Source: Paenibacillus sp. OV219
GTDB taxonomy: Bacteria; Bacillota; Bacilli; Paenibacillales; Paenibacillaceae
Length of the DNA stretch: 64,000 nucleotides
Direction of reading: 5' to 3'
Assembly (NCBI RefSeq): GCF_900110075.1
Contig: NZ_FOCJ01000009.1
Location: 62,001 to 126,000 of the forward strand
Made by a program: the position numbers and the translations under genes. Each line of letters opens with the position of its first letter. The stretch's first letter is position 1. Positions 52,721-61,072 of the stretch are shown piece by piece. A model generated the notes under the pieces. It saw only the letters and a program-made list of their open reading frames with translations. It made no database searches and was not told the DNA's origin.

Positions 52721-53732
52721 TAAAGGTAAAACCTACCTAATTACCGGAGCGACAGGGTTTATTGGCTATTATTTATCCAGAAAATTGTTAGAGCAGGGCT
52801 GCCGTGTAATTGGAATTGACAATATGAATGAATATTACGATGTAAACCTTAAATATTCTCGCTTAGAGCTGCTGAGGCCTTACAAGAGGTTCACCTTTAT
52901 TAAAGGTGATATCTCAGATAAAGCTATGATGATGAATGCGTTTGGCGAATATAAGCCTCATGTTGTGGTGAATCTAGCAGCCCAAGCCGGTGTAAGGTAC
53001 TCCATTGAGAATCCGGATGTTTACATGCAGAGCAATATCATTGGCTTCTTCAACATTTTAGAGGCATGCAGACATCATCCAGTAGAGCATCTCCTATATG
53101 CATCTTCAAGCTCTGTCTACGGTGCTAATCAGAAGGTTCCATTTGAGGAATCCGATCCGGTTGATCAGCCGGTATCACTCTATGCGGCAACCAAAAAGTC
53201 AAACGAATTAATGGCTCATACGTACAGTCATCTGTATAAGATTCCTGCAACGGGCTTACGTTTCTTTACTGTATATGGTCCATTGGGGCGTCCTGATATG
53301 GCGTACTTTGGGTTTACCCAGAAGTATTTCGCAGGCGAGCCAATCAAGATCTTCAACAACGGAGATTTTGAGAAAGACCTGTATCGTGATTTTACATATA
53401 TTGATGATATTGTGGAAGGGATTGAGCGCCTGCTCAGTCACCCTCCAGTGGAGCAGGAGAAGGCTCCTCATAGAGTGTTTAATATCGGCAACAATAGCCC
53501 GGAGAAATTGATGACCTTCATTGAGACGCTAGAGAAATGTCTGAGTCTTTCATTAGACAGGGAAGTGTTATTCGAGAAAGTCTATGAACCGATTAAACCT
53601 GGCGACGTTCCCGCAACTTACGCATCAACGGAGTTATTAGAGCAGATCGTAGAGTTTAAGCCGAAGACTTCAATTGAAGAAGGTTTGCAGAAGTTTACGG
53701 ATTGGTACTGCGAATATTATAGGTTAAATTAA
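52701..53732 (+). CDS. UDP-glucuronate 4-epimerase-like NAD-dependent epimerase
   Basis: The 343-residue extended short-chain dehydrogenase has YLITGATGFIGYYLSRKLLE, ID-NMNEYYDVNLKYSRLE (typical of UDP-glucuronate epimerases), ASSSSVYGANQKVPFEE, YAATKKSNELMAHTY (Tyr-x3-Lys) and GPLGRPDMAYFGFTQKYFAG. It would supply UDP-galacturonate. It starts at TTG 52701 after GAAGGAG, inside the end of ugd. Confidence 0.88.
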   Translation: MTYNTLDKGKTYLITGATGFIGYYLSRKLLEQGCRVIGIDNMNEYYDVNLKYSRLELLRPYKRFTFIKGDISDKAMMMNAFGEYKPHVVVNLAAQAGVRYSIENPDVYMQSNIIGFFNILEACRHHPVEHLLYASSSSVYGANQKVPFEESDPVDQPVSLYAATKKSNELMAHTYSHLYKIPATGLRFFTVYGPLGRPDMAYFGFTQKYFAGEPIKIFNNGDFEKDLYRDFTYIDDIVEGIERLLSHPPVEQEKAPHRVFNIGNNSPEKLMTFIETLEKCLSLSLDREVLFEKVYEPIKPGDVPATYASTELLEQIVEFKPKTSIEEGLQKFTDWYCEYYRLN

Positions 53733-53742
53733 CTCACACAAA

Positions 53743-53772
53743 GGGAGTGGCTGCTTGCAGCCGCTCCTATTT
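53743..53772 (+). terminator. Terminator between the epimerase and manC
   Basis: GGGAGTGGCTGC (53743-53754) pairs with GCAGCCGCTCC (53757-53767) over a two-base gap, followed by TATTTTATT. It probably ends the main EPS transcript, at least in part. Confidence 0.75.
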
Positions 53773-53822
53773 TATTCCGTGAAGAAAGCGTTTCGTTGTA
53801 CAGAGAGAATGGAGGAGTGAAA

Positions 53823-55205
53823 GTGAAGCTCATTTTATTGTCCGGCGGATCAGGAACGAGGTTGTGGCCATTATCCAACGATGCAAGATCCAAGCAGTTC
53901 CTCAAAGTACTGGAAAACGAAGATCAGCAGTTAATATCCATGGTACAGCAGCTATGGGGGCAGCTTAAACAAAGCAAGCTGAGCGAGGATAGCTATATTG
54001 CAACGAGCCAAAGTCAGGTGGAGATGATGCAAAGCCAGATCGGAGCAGAAGTGCCATTAATTATCGAGCCAGAACGCAGAGATACGTTTCCTGCGATTGC
54101 TTTGGCTGCGGTATATCTTTACTCGGTTAAAGGGGCTAGTCTGAGTGAGACGATAACCATAGTGCCGGTAGACCCTTTGGTAGAGAATAACTTCTTTGAA
54201 ACTGTAAAGGAACTGGAAGAAGTACTAAACGAATCAGAAGCCGATTTGGCGTTGATCGGGGTTAAGCCAACGTATCCATCGTCAAAGTATGGATACATTA
54301 TTCCCGAAATAGAAGAAGTAGAGGAAGCAGGCAAAGGCGGATATAAGAAAGTCAGAAGTTTCCGCGAGAAACCGACCGAAGCAGAGGCGGAGGAACTGCT
54401 CTCACAGCAGGCACTATGGAACTGCGGAGTGTTCGCATTTAAACTCGGGTACCTGATTTCACTTCTAGAACAACTGAATATGCCGATTCAATACGATGAA
54501 CTGCGGAAGCAATATCATGTACTCCCTAAGATTAGCTTTGACTATCAAGTTGTGGAGAAAGCGAATAACATCGCAGTGATTCCCTACGCAGGCTGCTGGA
54601 AAGACCTCGGAACTTGGAATACGCTGACCGAAGAAATGAAAAATAAGCAAATTGGTAAAGGAATCATAAGCGAAGATTGCCATAATACACATTTAATTAA
54701 TGAAATTGATATCCCCGTTTCTATTGTCGGCTTATCGGATATCGTTGTCGCAGCTAGTCCCGATGGGATACTGGTCTCGAGTAAGAGTGCGAGCACCAGA
54801 ATTAAGAATTATATCAATTATAATCAAGCTCCGAGGTATGAAGAACGCAAATGGGGCTGGGTAAGAATTCTGGACGACCAGATCTATGAGGATGGCCGGT
54901 GTGTAGCAACCAAACGCGTGGGAATCCGGGCTGGGGAAAACTTGAGTTATCGCATGCATACCTACCGGGAAGAAGTATGGACAATCGTTAACGGTGAAGG
55001 GGAATTTCTGCAGAACGGCAATTATATGAAGGTAAAGGCAGGCAATATTCTTCATATTCCAATGAAAACTCTCCATACGTTAAAGGCGACTGCAGATATT
55101 GAGCTCATTGTCGTTCAGAGCGGTCTATATCACGAAGAGAATCGGATCGTCGAATTATACAGCACATGGAAAGAAATCACGGAGAGCTGCTTGAAAACTT
55201 TATAA
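53823..55205 (+). CDS. manC: Mannose-1-phosphate guanylyltransferase/mannose-6-phosphate isomerase
   Basis: The type II bifunctional enzyme of about 460 residues has the N-terminal pyrophosphorylase loop LILLSGGSGTRLWPLSNDAR, IIEPERRDTFPAIALAA and FREKPTEAEAEE. The C-terminal cupin isomerase domain has GWVRILDD, SYRMHTYREEVWTIVNGEGE and HIPMKTLHTLKA. It makes GDP-mannose for Gmd/Fcl. I start it at GTG 53823 behind GGAGGAGTG; the longer frame from 53796 includes the ribosome site. Confidence 0.92.
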   Translation: MKLILLSGGSGTRLWPLSNDARSKQFLKVLENEDQQLISMVQQLWGQLKQSKLSEDSYIATSQSQVEMMQSQIGAEVPLIIEPERRDTFPAIALAAVYLYSVKGASLSETITIVPVDPLVENNFFETVKELEEVLNESEADLALIGVKPTYPSSKYGYIIPEIEEVEEAGKGGYKKVRSFREKPTEAEAEELLSQQALWNCGVFAFKLGYLISLLEQLNMPIQYDELRKQYHVLPKISFDYQVVEKANNIAVIPYAGCWKDLGTWNTLTEEMKNKQIGKGIISEDCHNTHLINEIDIPVSIVGLSDIVVAASPDGILVSSKSASTRIKNYINYNQAPRYEERKWGWVRILDDQIYEDGRCVATKRVGIRAGENLSYRMHTYREEVWTIVNGEGEFLQNGNYMKVKAGNILHIPMKTLHTLKATADIELIVVQSGLYHEENRIVELYSTWKEITESCLKTL

Positions 55206-55226
55206 AGCGCGTATGACGGTATCATA

Positions 55227-55262
55227 AATAGGGTTTAGGCTTGTATGCCTAACCTATTTTAT
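55227..55262 (+). terminator. Terminator after manC
   Basis: AATAGGGTTTAGGC (55227-55240) pairs with GCCTAACCTATT (55247-55258) around TTGTAT, then TTAT and a T-run further on. Confidence 0.8.
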
Positions 55263-55318
55263 GGTGCCGGGCTTTTTTTTTGCACTATTGAGTTTCCAAA
55301 ATAAAAAGAAGCCGGCTC

Positions 55319-55828
55319 TCACAGAGCAGACTTCCTTCTGATGCTTATTTTGATCCATCTGATTAGCAGCAGGGCGATGATCAAGAATATCAATCCGCCT
55401 GTCACATCGACGAAAACATCCAATATCGTGCTTGTACGCTGAGCCGTATACTTTTGATTCCATTCATCGAAACAAGCGATGCAGGCCACGACCGCCAAGG
55501 AAGCTGCAGCACCGCGTACTGCCTTGAATCGAAATGGAATGAAAGCGACGTACATGACTATCGCAAACATGCCGTATACAAACAGATGAGCGCTCTTGCG
55601 GAAGATGAACTCCATAAATTGAAAAGGCTGCTGCTTAGCCGATATGGCGGAGTGTAAATAATGTATCGTGATATCAGGGAGCAGTTTCCTCCAAGTATCT
55701 TCGTTCAAGTGGCGCTCGAGAAACGGGATAATGGTCTGTTCCTTATAGGGCTCCGAAGAAAAGTGGAAGATGAGCGCAACCCACAGGAAGGCAGGGACGA
55801 AGTAAAGGAATGATCGTGATAATCTAAT
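55319..55828 (-). CDS. VanZ-like membrane protein, apparently with a non-standard start
   Basis: The coding frame gives RLSRSFLYFVPAFLWVALIF, HFSSEPYKEQTIIPFLERHL, then FRKSAHLFVYGMFAIVMYVA, CFDEWNQKYTAQRTSTILDV and a last membrane span: a complete VanZ family protein with four spans. No ATG, GTG or TTG precedes the first span. AGGTGTGA stands just before ATT (55828-55826), which I take as the start. A shorter start at 55708 would lose the first span. VanZ proteins are linked to teicoplanin resistance and cell-envelope functions; the role here is unknown. Confidence 0.65.
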   Translation of the reverse strand: MRLSRSFLYFVPAFLWVALIFHFSSEPYKEQTIIPFLERHLNEDTWRKLLPDITIHYLHSAISAKQQPFQFMEFIFRKSAHLFVYGMFAIVMYVAFIPFRFKAVRGAAASLAVVACIACFDEWNQKYTAQRTSTILDVFVDVTGGLIFLIIALLLIRWIKISIRRKSAL

Positions 55829-55866
55829 TTCTCACACCTCTTCTGGATCATGGTGACCGCTGCTTT

Positions 55867-56079
55867 TTATTGAACCCTTTTCTGAGGGTTTATGATTTGC
55901 TCGACGGATACATTAAATGTATCCGCTAATAAGACGATAAAGTCTAGCGGTGGCTTCCTTCGGTTCTTCTCATAGTGAGAGAGAGTCGATCTGGAAATGC
56001 CAAGTGTCTTTGCTAGTTCCTCTTGTGTAATTTCTCTTTCTTCTCGTAGTTCTGCGATTGATTTGCCGAGATGTAGCAC
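55867..56079 (-). CDS. Small XRE-family regulator, candidate repressor of the EPS regulon
   Basis: The 70-residue protein is essentially one helix-turn-helix domain: LGKSIAELREEREITQEEL, AKTLGISRSTLSHYEKNRRK and DFIVLLADTFNVSVEQIINP. I chose GTG 56079, seven bases after AGGAGGGAT; the longer frame would read through that ribosome site. Its own promoter carries three GATAC-type inverted repeats, and the same repeats occur at the EPS operon and matrix-gene promoters. Autoregulated XRE repressors commonly behave this way (Xre of phage PBSX is reported to bind GATAC/GTATC repeats, from memory). Binding by this protein is inferred. Confidence 0.82.
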   Translation of the reverse strand: MLHLGKSIAELREEREITQEELAKTLGISRSTLSHYEKNRRKPPLDFIVLLADTFNVSVEQIINPQKRVQ

Positions 56080-56165
56080 CGATTGGATCCCTCCTACTTC
56101 AGCCAATTGTACGAAATAAGGATTATTTAAGGTTGATTCGGTATAATTAAAATTCCCCAGTTTAC

Positions 56166-56281
56166 AATACTCATTGTATCTATCAATATACTATGATACT
56201 AAACGTATCATGTCAATCTGTTTTTTACGATTGATTAAAATAATTTGTGATTTCAACGCTTCAAAAGATACGTATTGTATC
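56166..56281 (-). promoter_or_regulatory. XRE promoter with three GATAC-type operators (site E)
   Basis: On the minus strand TTGACA (56216-56211), 17 bp, TAGTAT (56193-56188). The spacer is filled exactly by GATACTAAACGTATC (56195-56209). A second site, AATACTCATTGTATC (56166-56180), lies 29 bp downstream, and a third, GATACGTATTGTATC (56267-56281), is about 72 bp upstream. Confidence 0.7.
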
Positions 56282-56282
56282 C

Positions 56283-56328
56283 AAAAACAAAAACCCCGCA
56301 TACCGTTCATCCCGAATGAACGTATGCG
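56283..56328 (-). terminator. Terminator of the polysaccharide-synthase operon
   Basis: On the minus strand CGCATACGTTCAT pairs with ATGAACGGTATGCG (one bulged base), followed by GGGGTTTTTGTTTTT. A second hairpin, GGCGAGG-TGTC-CCTCGCC with T5 on the plus strand (56343-56365), lies next to it and blocks transcription coming from the left. Confidence 0.85.
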
Positions 56329-56363
56329 AGGCTGCTCTGCTCGGCGAGGTGTCCCTCGCCTTT

Positions 56364-59300
56364 TTAATATTTCGCGTATTCCTTCTGAAGCACCTCATAC
56401 GACTGCTTCAGCCGCTCATGATAAGCGGGCAGGTTCCACTCGCCCCACTGGAAGAGCTTCAGCTGTGAGGGCGTAACCGGCTCGTCAGTCTTCAGCTCCG
56501 GCAGCGTACTCAGCTTGCTGCTACCGCCGCCGTTCTGCTCTACAACGAGCATATGAAATCCATTCGTCGTCACGCTTGACTGATAACCTTTGCCGGATGC
56601 CCACAGATCGCCTGTCATTTCGTGCAGGCTTGGGTCCTTCGCGTTAAGCATCAGCCAAGGGATGCGCAGCTCAATGATGCCCAGCTTCTCATTCACCTTG
56701 TAGTCGGCGAGTGAGTTGTAGTCCGCTGACCGCGTGTTGCTGTTGCCTTCCTGCAGTAATCCCGTATGGTACGACTCGAACGGGTAATTGAGCAGCTTGC
56801 CATTTGGCAGTACCATCCGCGATCCCTTATTCAGTACAAGCCGAATCGGATTGTACATGCCATTGTTCTTCGTGCTCACACCAGCCACTGCAGGGATCAG
56901 CTTCTTCAAGTGCGCATAATCGTAGTAGAATGTATCGTAGTAGCTGTCCACGAACGTCTCCGCATAGCTCGCGCTTGCGAGGTCGATATAGAAGTCGAAC
57001 CCGACTTGATTGGCAAGCGGAATGCCCTTAGGCAGCTTCGTATTCCCTTGTCCTGGCACCGTATCGAGCATAATTGACGTATGGATGTCGTCAGCCGACA
57101 ACTTCCCGTAATCGAGGCGCAAGTACACATACTCCGAATCATTCGTCATATAGAGTGCTTTCAAGTTCTGCTTGCTGTCTGCCGCCTTGTAGATGGGGGC
57201 CAGATGCAGCGCATCCCAATCGAGCGTATCACCATCGACGTCGATCGGCACCTCATTCATGCCGGGATCGAAGGAGAGTAGGCCAAAGTATTGCTCGTTC
57301 GTTTGAACGTTCGACCAGAATGGGCGGCGATGCGCATTATCGTACTCCATCGTGTTCCACGTCCGCTTGAACCATTCATCCTGCCAGGAGAAAATCATTC
57401 CCCCCATGTACCCTTCACTCAGCATATCCTCATACAGTCCAGCGATAAGCTGCCCTTGTTCCTGCTCCGAGTGATGCCCCTGATCCTTACCGCTCACATT
57501 GCGATGCGTCATGCCCCTCGAGCTTGGAATACCGAACTCCGCCACCAGAATAGGCAGTCGGTGTACTGCCTTCAGCGCGTGCAAATAGCCGGCATAGTTG
57601 TTCTTCGTACCCGATTGGTCCTCGTAATCCTTATATTCATTGTTCATGAAATCCGGATAATACGGATAGATGTGGTAAGAAGCGAAGGAACCCGGATAAT
57701 AGCTTTCCTTCGTATAAATATGGTTCGGGTTCACCACCGACATATCTTCTTCCGCGAACGATTCCAGCGGATGCTTCAGCATATCTGTCGTCGGCCAGTT
57801 GGTGAAGCTGAGCGCATGCTGCACGTGGTAATGATCCTGCTCATACGCCGCCATGTACTCCATGCCCTGCGCGAGCCAATTCTCGAACGGCGAAGCGCCT
57901 TTCGTGTACATATACCGTCCGTCAAAAGGTTGCTTATGCGCCGTTTGTTTATTCGTATCCGCCACCGCATGAGGGTCCCATTCGATGCCGAGAATCCAGC
58001 CGAGCAGGTAAGGGGAGACGTCGTAGGTGTAGCTGCCATAGGCATGGCCAGCCTGTTTCGGCAGGTTCGCTTTGCCGTGCACGGCGTTTACGACATCCAC
58101 GATCTCCTCGTGGAACGGTTTCATCACCGCATCTGAGTATGCATTGCCGGACGAGACGAGCGCGTCTTCGAGCACCCAAGCGCCATGGAACAAGTAGAGC
58201 GGCTTGTCCGTCGTCTGATTAAACGCATACAGCGCTTCATAGAATGCAGGCGGCTGCAGCGTATAGACGCGGATCGCATTCGCATTCATCGCTGCGATCT
58301 GCTGGAACCAACGATAATATTCATCGCGGCCGATGGCGGCATTTCCCGGGAAAGCTCCGGGCTTGCCCATTCCGATGTTCACCCCTTTAACGGTGAAGTT
58401 CGTCCATTTGCCATTCTTCAGCGTTTGCAAATGATCACCGAACATGCGAGCCGAATACGACGTATTACCGGCACTGAGCTTCTCGACCTGCGGCGGCGTT
58501 ACAGCCGGCTTCGTCATACCGTGGTCGATGATCGCCTTCATGAGCGGAATGTATGTATCCCAGTAAAACGCATCCTCGGCTTCGTGCCAAGTCGGCAGCT
58601 TGCGGAGCGCCGTCTGAATCGAGCTTTGATAGATCGACGGAAGGTCCGTATTGAGGGAGAACTGCCCGTTGAAATAATACGTGCCATACCGCTCATTCTG
58701 ATGATGAATAATGGCAGGCATCGTCATCGGGATGTACCTGCGGCTGAGCTTCTCCCGCCCGGAAGGCGAGAGCGCAAGGGTATAGCTCGCTAGCACTTCG
58801 CGTTCATCGGCTGGCTTAATCACATCCACCCAACCGGAATACGCTTGATTCCCCTTCGCTTTCCCTATCCCTTTCTCCGAAAGTCGCAGCTGTTGCTCGC
58901 CTTCCGTTGTGTAAGCAAAGGCCGGTGCGCCGCCAGTCAAATCCGCTTCCGTCAGGACGAGATTCTCCTCTGTAAATTCATTCATGAACAGATAGCCGCC
59001 GCCCTTGTAGGTCCAGCTGCTCCCGCTTGCTTTTGCGACACTAGCCTTTAGCTTGTTCGGCACTTCAGTACCAGCGAGGTCTGCCACGTACTTATAGGAC
59101 CAGCCATCCCAAGTCAGATTCAGCAGGCTGTACATACGCACGCGCAGCTCAGGCGTCGTCGGCTTGCCAAACAGATTACGTTCAGCGATGAGCGTGCCGC
59201 CCTTCGTTAGCAGCTTGCTGCGAATCGGCTCGAACTCCGCTATCGTCATGCCGCCGTATAAGCTTTTACTCTCTGAAGGTCCCGGCTCTCTGCCGGTATA

Positions 59301-59660
59301 TTCCTCTTTGTCTACGCCGTACATGCTCGCCAGATAGATAAGATCATAGCTGTCGATTTGGTCAGGAACGGCATCGATACGGTACTTTTCGTCACCGAGC
59401 GGTTTGAAGCCGAAGTAGTCGCTTGAAGGACGATAGGCTTTGCCCGAAGACTGTACGTATTTTGCATTGTTCAGCATCCAGGTCAGCCCTGCGTGGTTCC
59501 GGTAGGAGCTGTCCGGTACCGTTTTGTCCACGATCAGCACGTTCAGCTTATGCTCGGATTTCAAATACCAGCTCCAGATCGGCGATGAGACGACCAAGAG
59601 GCCGATGGTCACGGCAGCAGCCATGAGCCATCGGCGATTAATTAGGTCCAGCTTCCTCAT
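56364..59660 (-). CDS. Very large membrane-anchored glycosidase-like protein
   Basis: The protein of about 1098 residues has one N-terminal membrane anchor (RRWLMAAAVTIGLLVVSSPI) and a long extracytoplasmic part. Residues 40-320 resemble a ThuA/glutamine-amidotransferase-like fold (LNVLIVDKTVPD, DLIYLASMYGV). The middle is a GH5/GH2-like TIM barrel: VKGVNIGMGKPGAFPGNAAI, NAIRVYTLQPPAFYEALYAF, LVAEFGIPSSRGMTH (putative catalytic Glu) and GMIFSWQDEWFKR. The C-terminal third looks like a carbohydrate-binding CBM9-like domain. ATG 59660 overlaps the TGA of the synthase gene, so it is made with the synthase and may trim or bind its polymer. Confidence 0.75.
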   Translation of the reverse strand: MRKLDLINRRWLMAAAVTIGLLVVSSPIWSWYLKSEHKLNVLIVDKTVPDSSYRNHAGLTWMLNNAKYVQSSGKAYRPSSDYFGFKPLGDEKYRIDAVPDQIDSYDLIYLASMYGVDKEEYTGREPGPSESKSLYGGMTIAEFEPIRSKLLTKGGTLIAERNLFGKPTTPELRVRMYSLLNLTWDGWSYKYVADLAGTEVPNKLKASVAKASGSSWTYKGGGYLFMNEFTEENLVLTEADLTGGAPAFAYTTEGEQQLRLSEKGIGKAKGNQAYSGWVDVIKPADEREVLASYTLALSPSGREKLSRRYIPMTMPAIIHHQNERYGTYYFNGQFSLNTDLPSIYQSSIQTALRKLPTWHEAEDAFYWDTYIPLMKAIIDHGMTKPAVTPPQVEKLSAGNTSYSARMFGDHLQTLKNGKWTNFTVKGVNIGMGKPGAFPGNAAIGRDEYYRWFQQIAAMNANAIRVYTLQPPAFYEALYAFNQTTDKPLYLFHGAWVLEDALVSSGNAYSDAVMKPFHEEIVDVVNAVHGKANLPKQAGHAYGSYTYDVSPYLLGWILGIEWDPHAVADTNKQTAHKQPFDGRYMYTKGASPFENWLAQGMEYMAAYEQDHYHVQHALSFTNWPTTDMLKHPLESFAEEDMSVVNPNHIYTKESYYPGSFASYHIYPYYPDFMNNEYKDYEDQSGTKNNYAGYLHALKAVHRLPILVAEFGIPSSRGMTHRNVSGKDQGHHSEQEQGQLIAGLYEDMLSEGYMGGMIFSWQDEWFKRTWNTMEYDNAHRRPFWSNVQTNEQYFGLLSFDPGMNEVPIDVDGDTLDWDALHLAPIYKAADSKQNLKALYMTNDSEYVYLRLDYGKLSADDIHTSIMLDTVPGQGNTKLPKGIPLANQVGFDFYIDLASASYAETFVDSYYDTFYYDYAHLKKLIPAVAGVSTKNNGMYNPIRLVLNKGSRMVLPNGKLLNYPFESYHTGLLQEGNSNTRSADYNSLADYKVNEKLGIIELRIPWLMLNAKDPSLHEMTGDLWASGKGYQSSVTTNGFHMLVVEQNGGGSSKLSTLPELKTDEPVTPSQLKLFQWGEWNLPAYHERLKQSYEVLQKEYAKY

Positions 59661-61072
59661 GATGAGATTCCTCTGCGTTTCATTTCTCCCCAAGCGGAGT
59701 AGCCAAGGAAGAATTGGAATATGCCTTCAACGCGCCAGAGCACCGTTAACGGACGGTACCAAATAATTTCGGTTAAGGAATAGAGATACAGCTTCAGGAC
59801 ATCCTTCTTATTGGAGTATTTCTGCAATCCCCATTCTTCCAAGATCAGCGCGAGCAGCGAGATTAACGAGCCATAGAGCAGAAAAGCCAAGAACAGCATG
59901 ACCGCAAATTCAATCGAGATGCCGCCCATAAACAGAGACAACACGATGAACATATAGCCGCAGAGCTCAACAACAGGTCCAAGCAGCTCGATGATCCAGA
60001 AGTAAGGAAACACAATGAGTCCGATGTAGCCATACCTCGGATTCAGCGTCATTCCCCGATGCCTCCATAAGCTCTCAAGCAAACCGCGATGCCAACGGTT
60101 ACGTTGTTTGCGCAAATCGGCTGCCGTCTCTGGAGCTTCTGTCCAGCATACCGGATCTGCTGTGAATGCAATCCGTTTGTTTGATCGCCGCTTTTTGATG
60201 AGCCGCTGCAGCCTGACAACAAGCTCCATATCCTCACCAGCTGTCTTCGTGGAATAACCGCCAGCAGCTACGACCCACTCCTTCGAGAACACGCCGAAAG
60301 CTCCAGATATGACGAGCAGCAAATTATAGCGGCTGAGACCGACTCTGCCGACGAGGAAGGCGCGTAAATATTCAACGACCTGATAGATGACAAGCGGCTT
60401 CGTAGATAGCTTGATCTGTTTCACGCTGCCCATCTGAATGGTATTTCCGTTCGCGATTCGCACTGAGCCGCCGGACGCGATGACGTCTTCATTCGATGTC
60501 ATGATCGGCTTCATGATTTTCACAAGCGCATCCTGTTCAAGAATAGAATCTCCATCAATGGAACAAAAATACGAATATTTGGCATAATTAATGCCGGCGT
60601 TCAGGGCATCGGCTTTGCCGCCGTTTTGCTTGTCCAGCATGTACAGATGCGGCAGCAGCTGCGATTGATAGACCTCAGTGACCGATTCCGTAGCAATCAA
60701 CTGCTGAGCATTGCGTTTAATAGGCACCATCTGAAAATGCTCGATCACCTGCTTGCGCATGCCATCATTCGAGCCGTCGTTCACAACAATAATCTCGAAT
60801 TCCGGATAGTGCAGTCCGAGCAGGGAGCGGATGCTCTCTATGATACCCGCTTCCTCGTTATGAGCAGGTACGATGACCGATACGGGCTTCGTAAATGCGA
60901 TGTTGAGCAGCGCTTCATGCGAGCGGAATCGGTTCAGCTTGTACTCGCGGCGCATGGACATGAAGGAGAAAAGAAACATGGTCAGGTAGAAAGTGGTCGC
61001 GAGGAGCATGAAGGAGAGAATGAAGCGGCCATAAATGCCGATAACGTCGGTCCAAAGTGTCGCCGCACTCAT
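59657..61072 (-). CDS. Processive GT2 glycosyltransferase (PgaC/hyaluronan/cellulose-synthase-like)
   Basis: The 471-residue membrane synthase has an N-terminal span, a GT2 domain and three or four C-terminal spans. Catalytic motifs are VSVIVPAHNEEAGIIESI, IIVVNDGSNDG, the DxD in FCSIDGDSILE, GEDMELVVRLQR and QRNRWHRG (the Q-x2-RW signature of processive beta-transferases). It probably polymerises a hexose or N-acetylhexosamine while exporting it. No PilZ domain is visible. It overlaps both neighbours by 4 bp. Confidence 0.87.
   Translation of the reverse strand: MSAATLWTDVIGIYGRFILSFMLLATTFYLTMFLFSFMSMRREYKLNRFRSHEALLNIAFTKPVSVIVPAHNEEAGIIESIRSLLGLHYPEFEIIVVNDGSNDGMRKQVIEHFQMVPIKRNAQQLIATESVTEVYQSQLLPHLYMLDKQNGGKADALNAGINYAKYSYFCSIDGDSILEQDALVKIMKPIMTSNEDVIASGGSVRIANGNTIQMGSVKQIKLSTKPLVIYQVVEYLRAFLVGRVGLSRYNLLLVISGAFGVFSKEWVVAAGGYSTKTAGEDMELVVRLQRLIKKRRSNKRIAFTADPVCWTEAPETAADLRKQRNRWHRGLLESLWRHRGMTLNPRYGYIGLIVFPYFWIIELLGPVVELCGYMFIVLSLFMGGISIEFAVMLFLAFLLYGSLISLLALILEEWGLQKYSNKKDVLKLYLYSLTEIIWYRPLTVLWRVEGIFQFFLGYSAWGEMKRRGISS

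Noticed and set aside
57291-58136. Plus-strand frame of 281 codons
   Set aside because: It is an arginine/histidine-rich shadow of the large glycosidase-like gene and shows no protein family.
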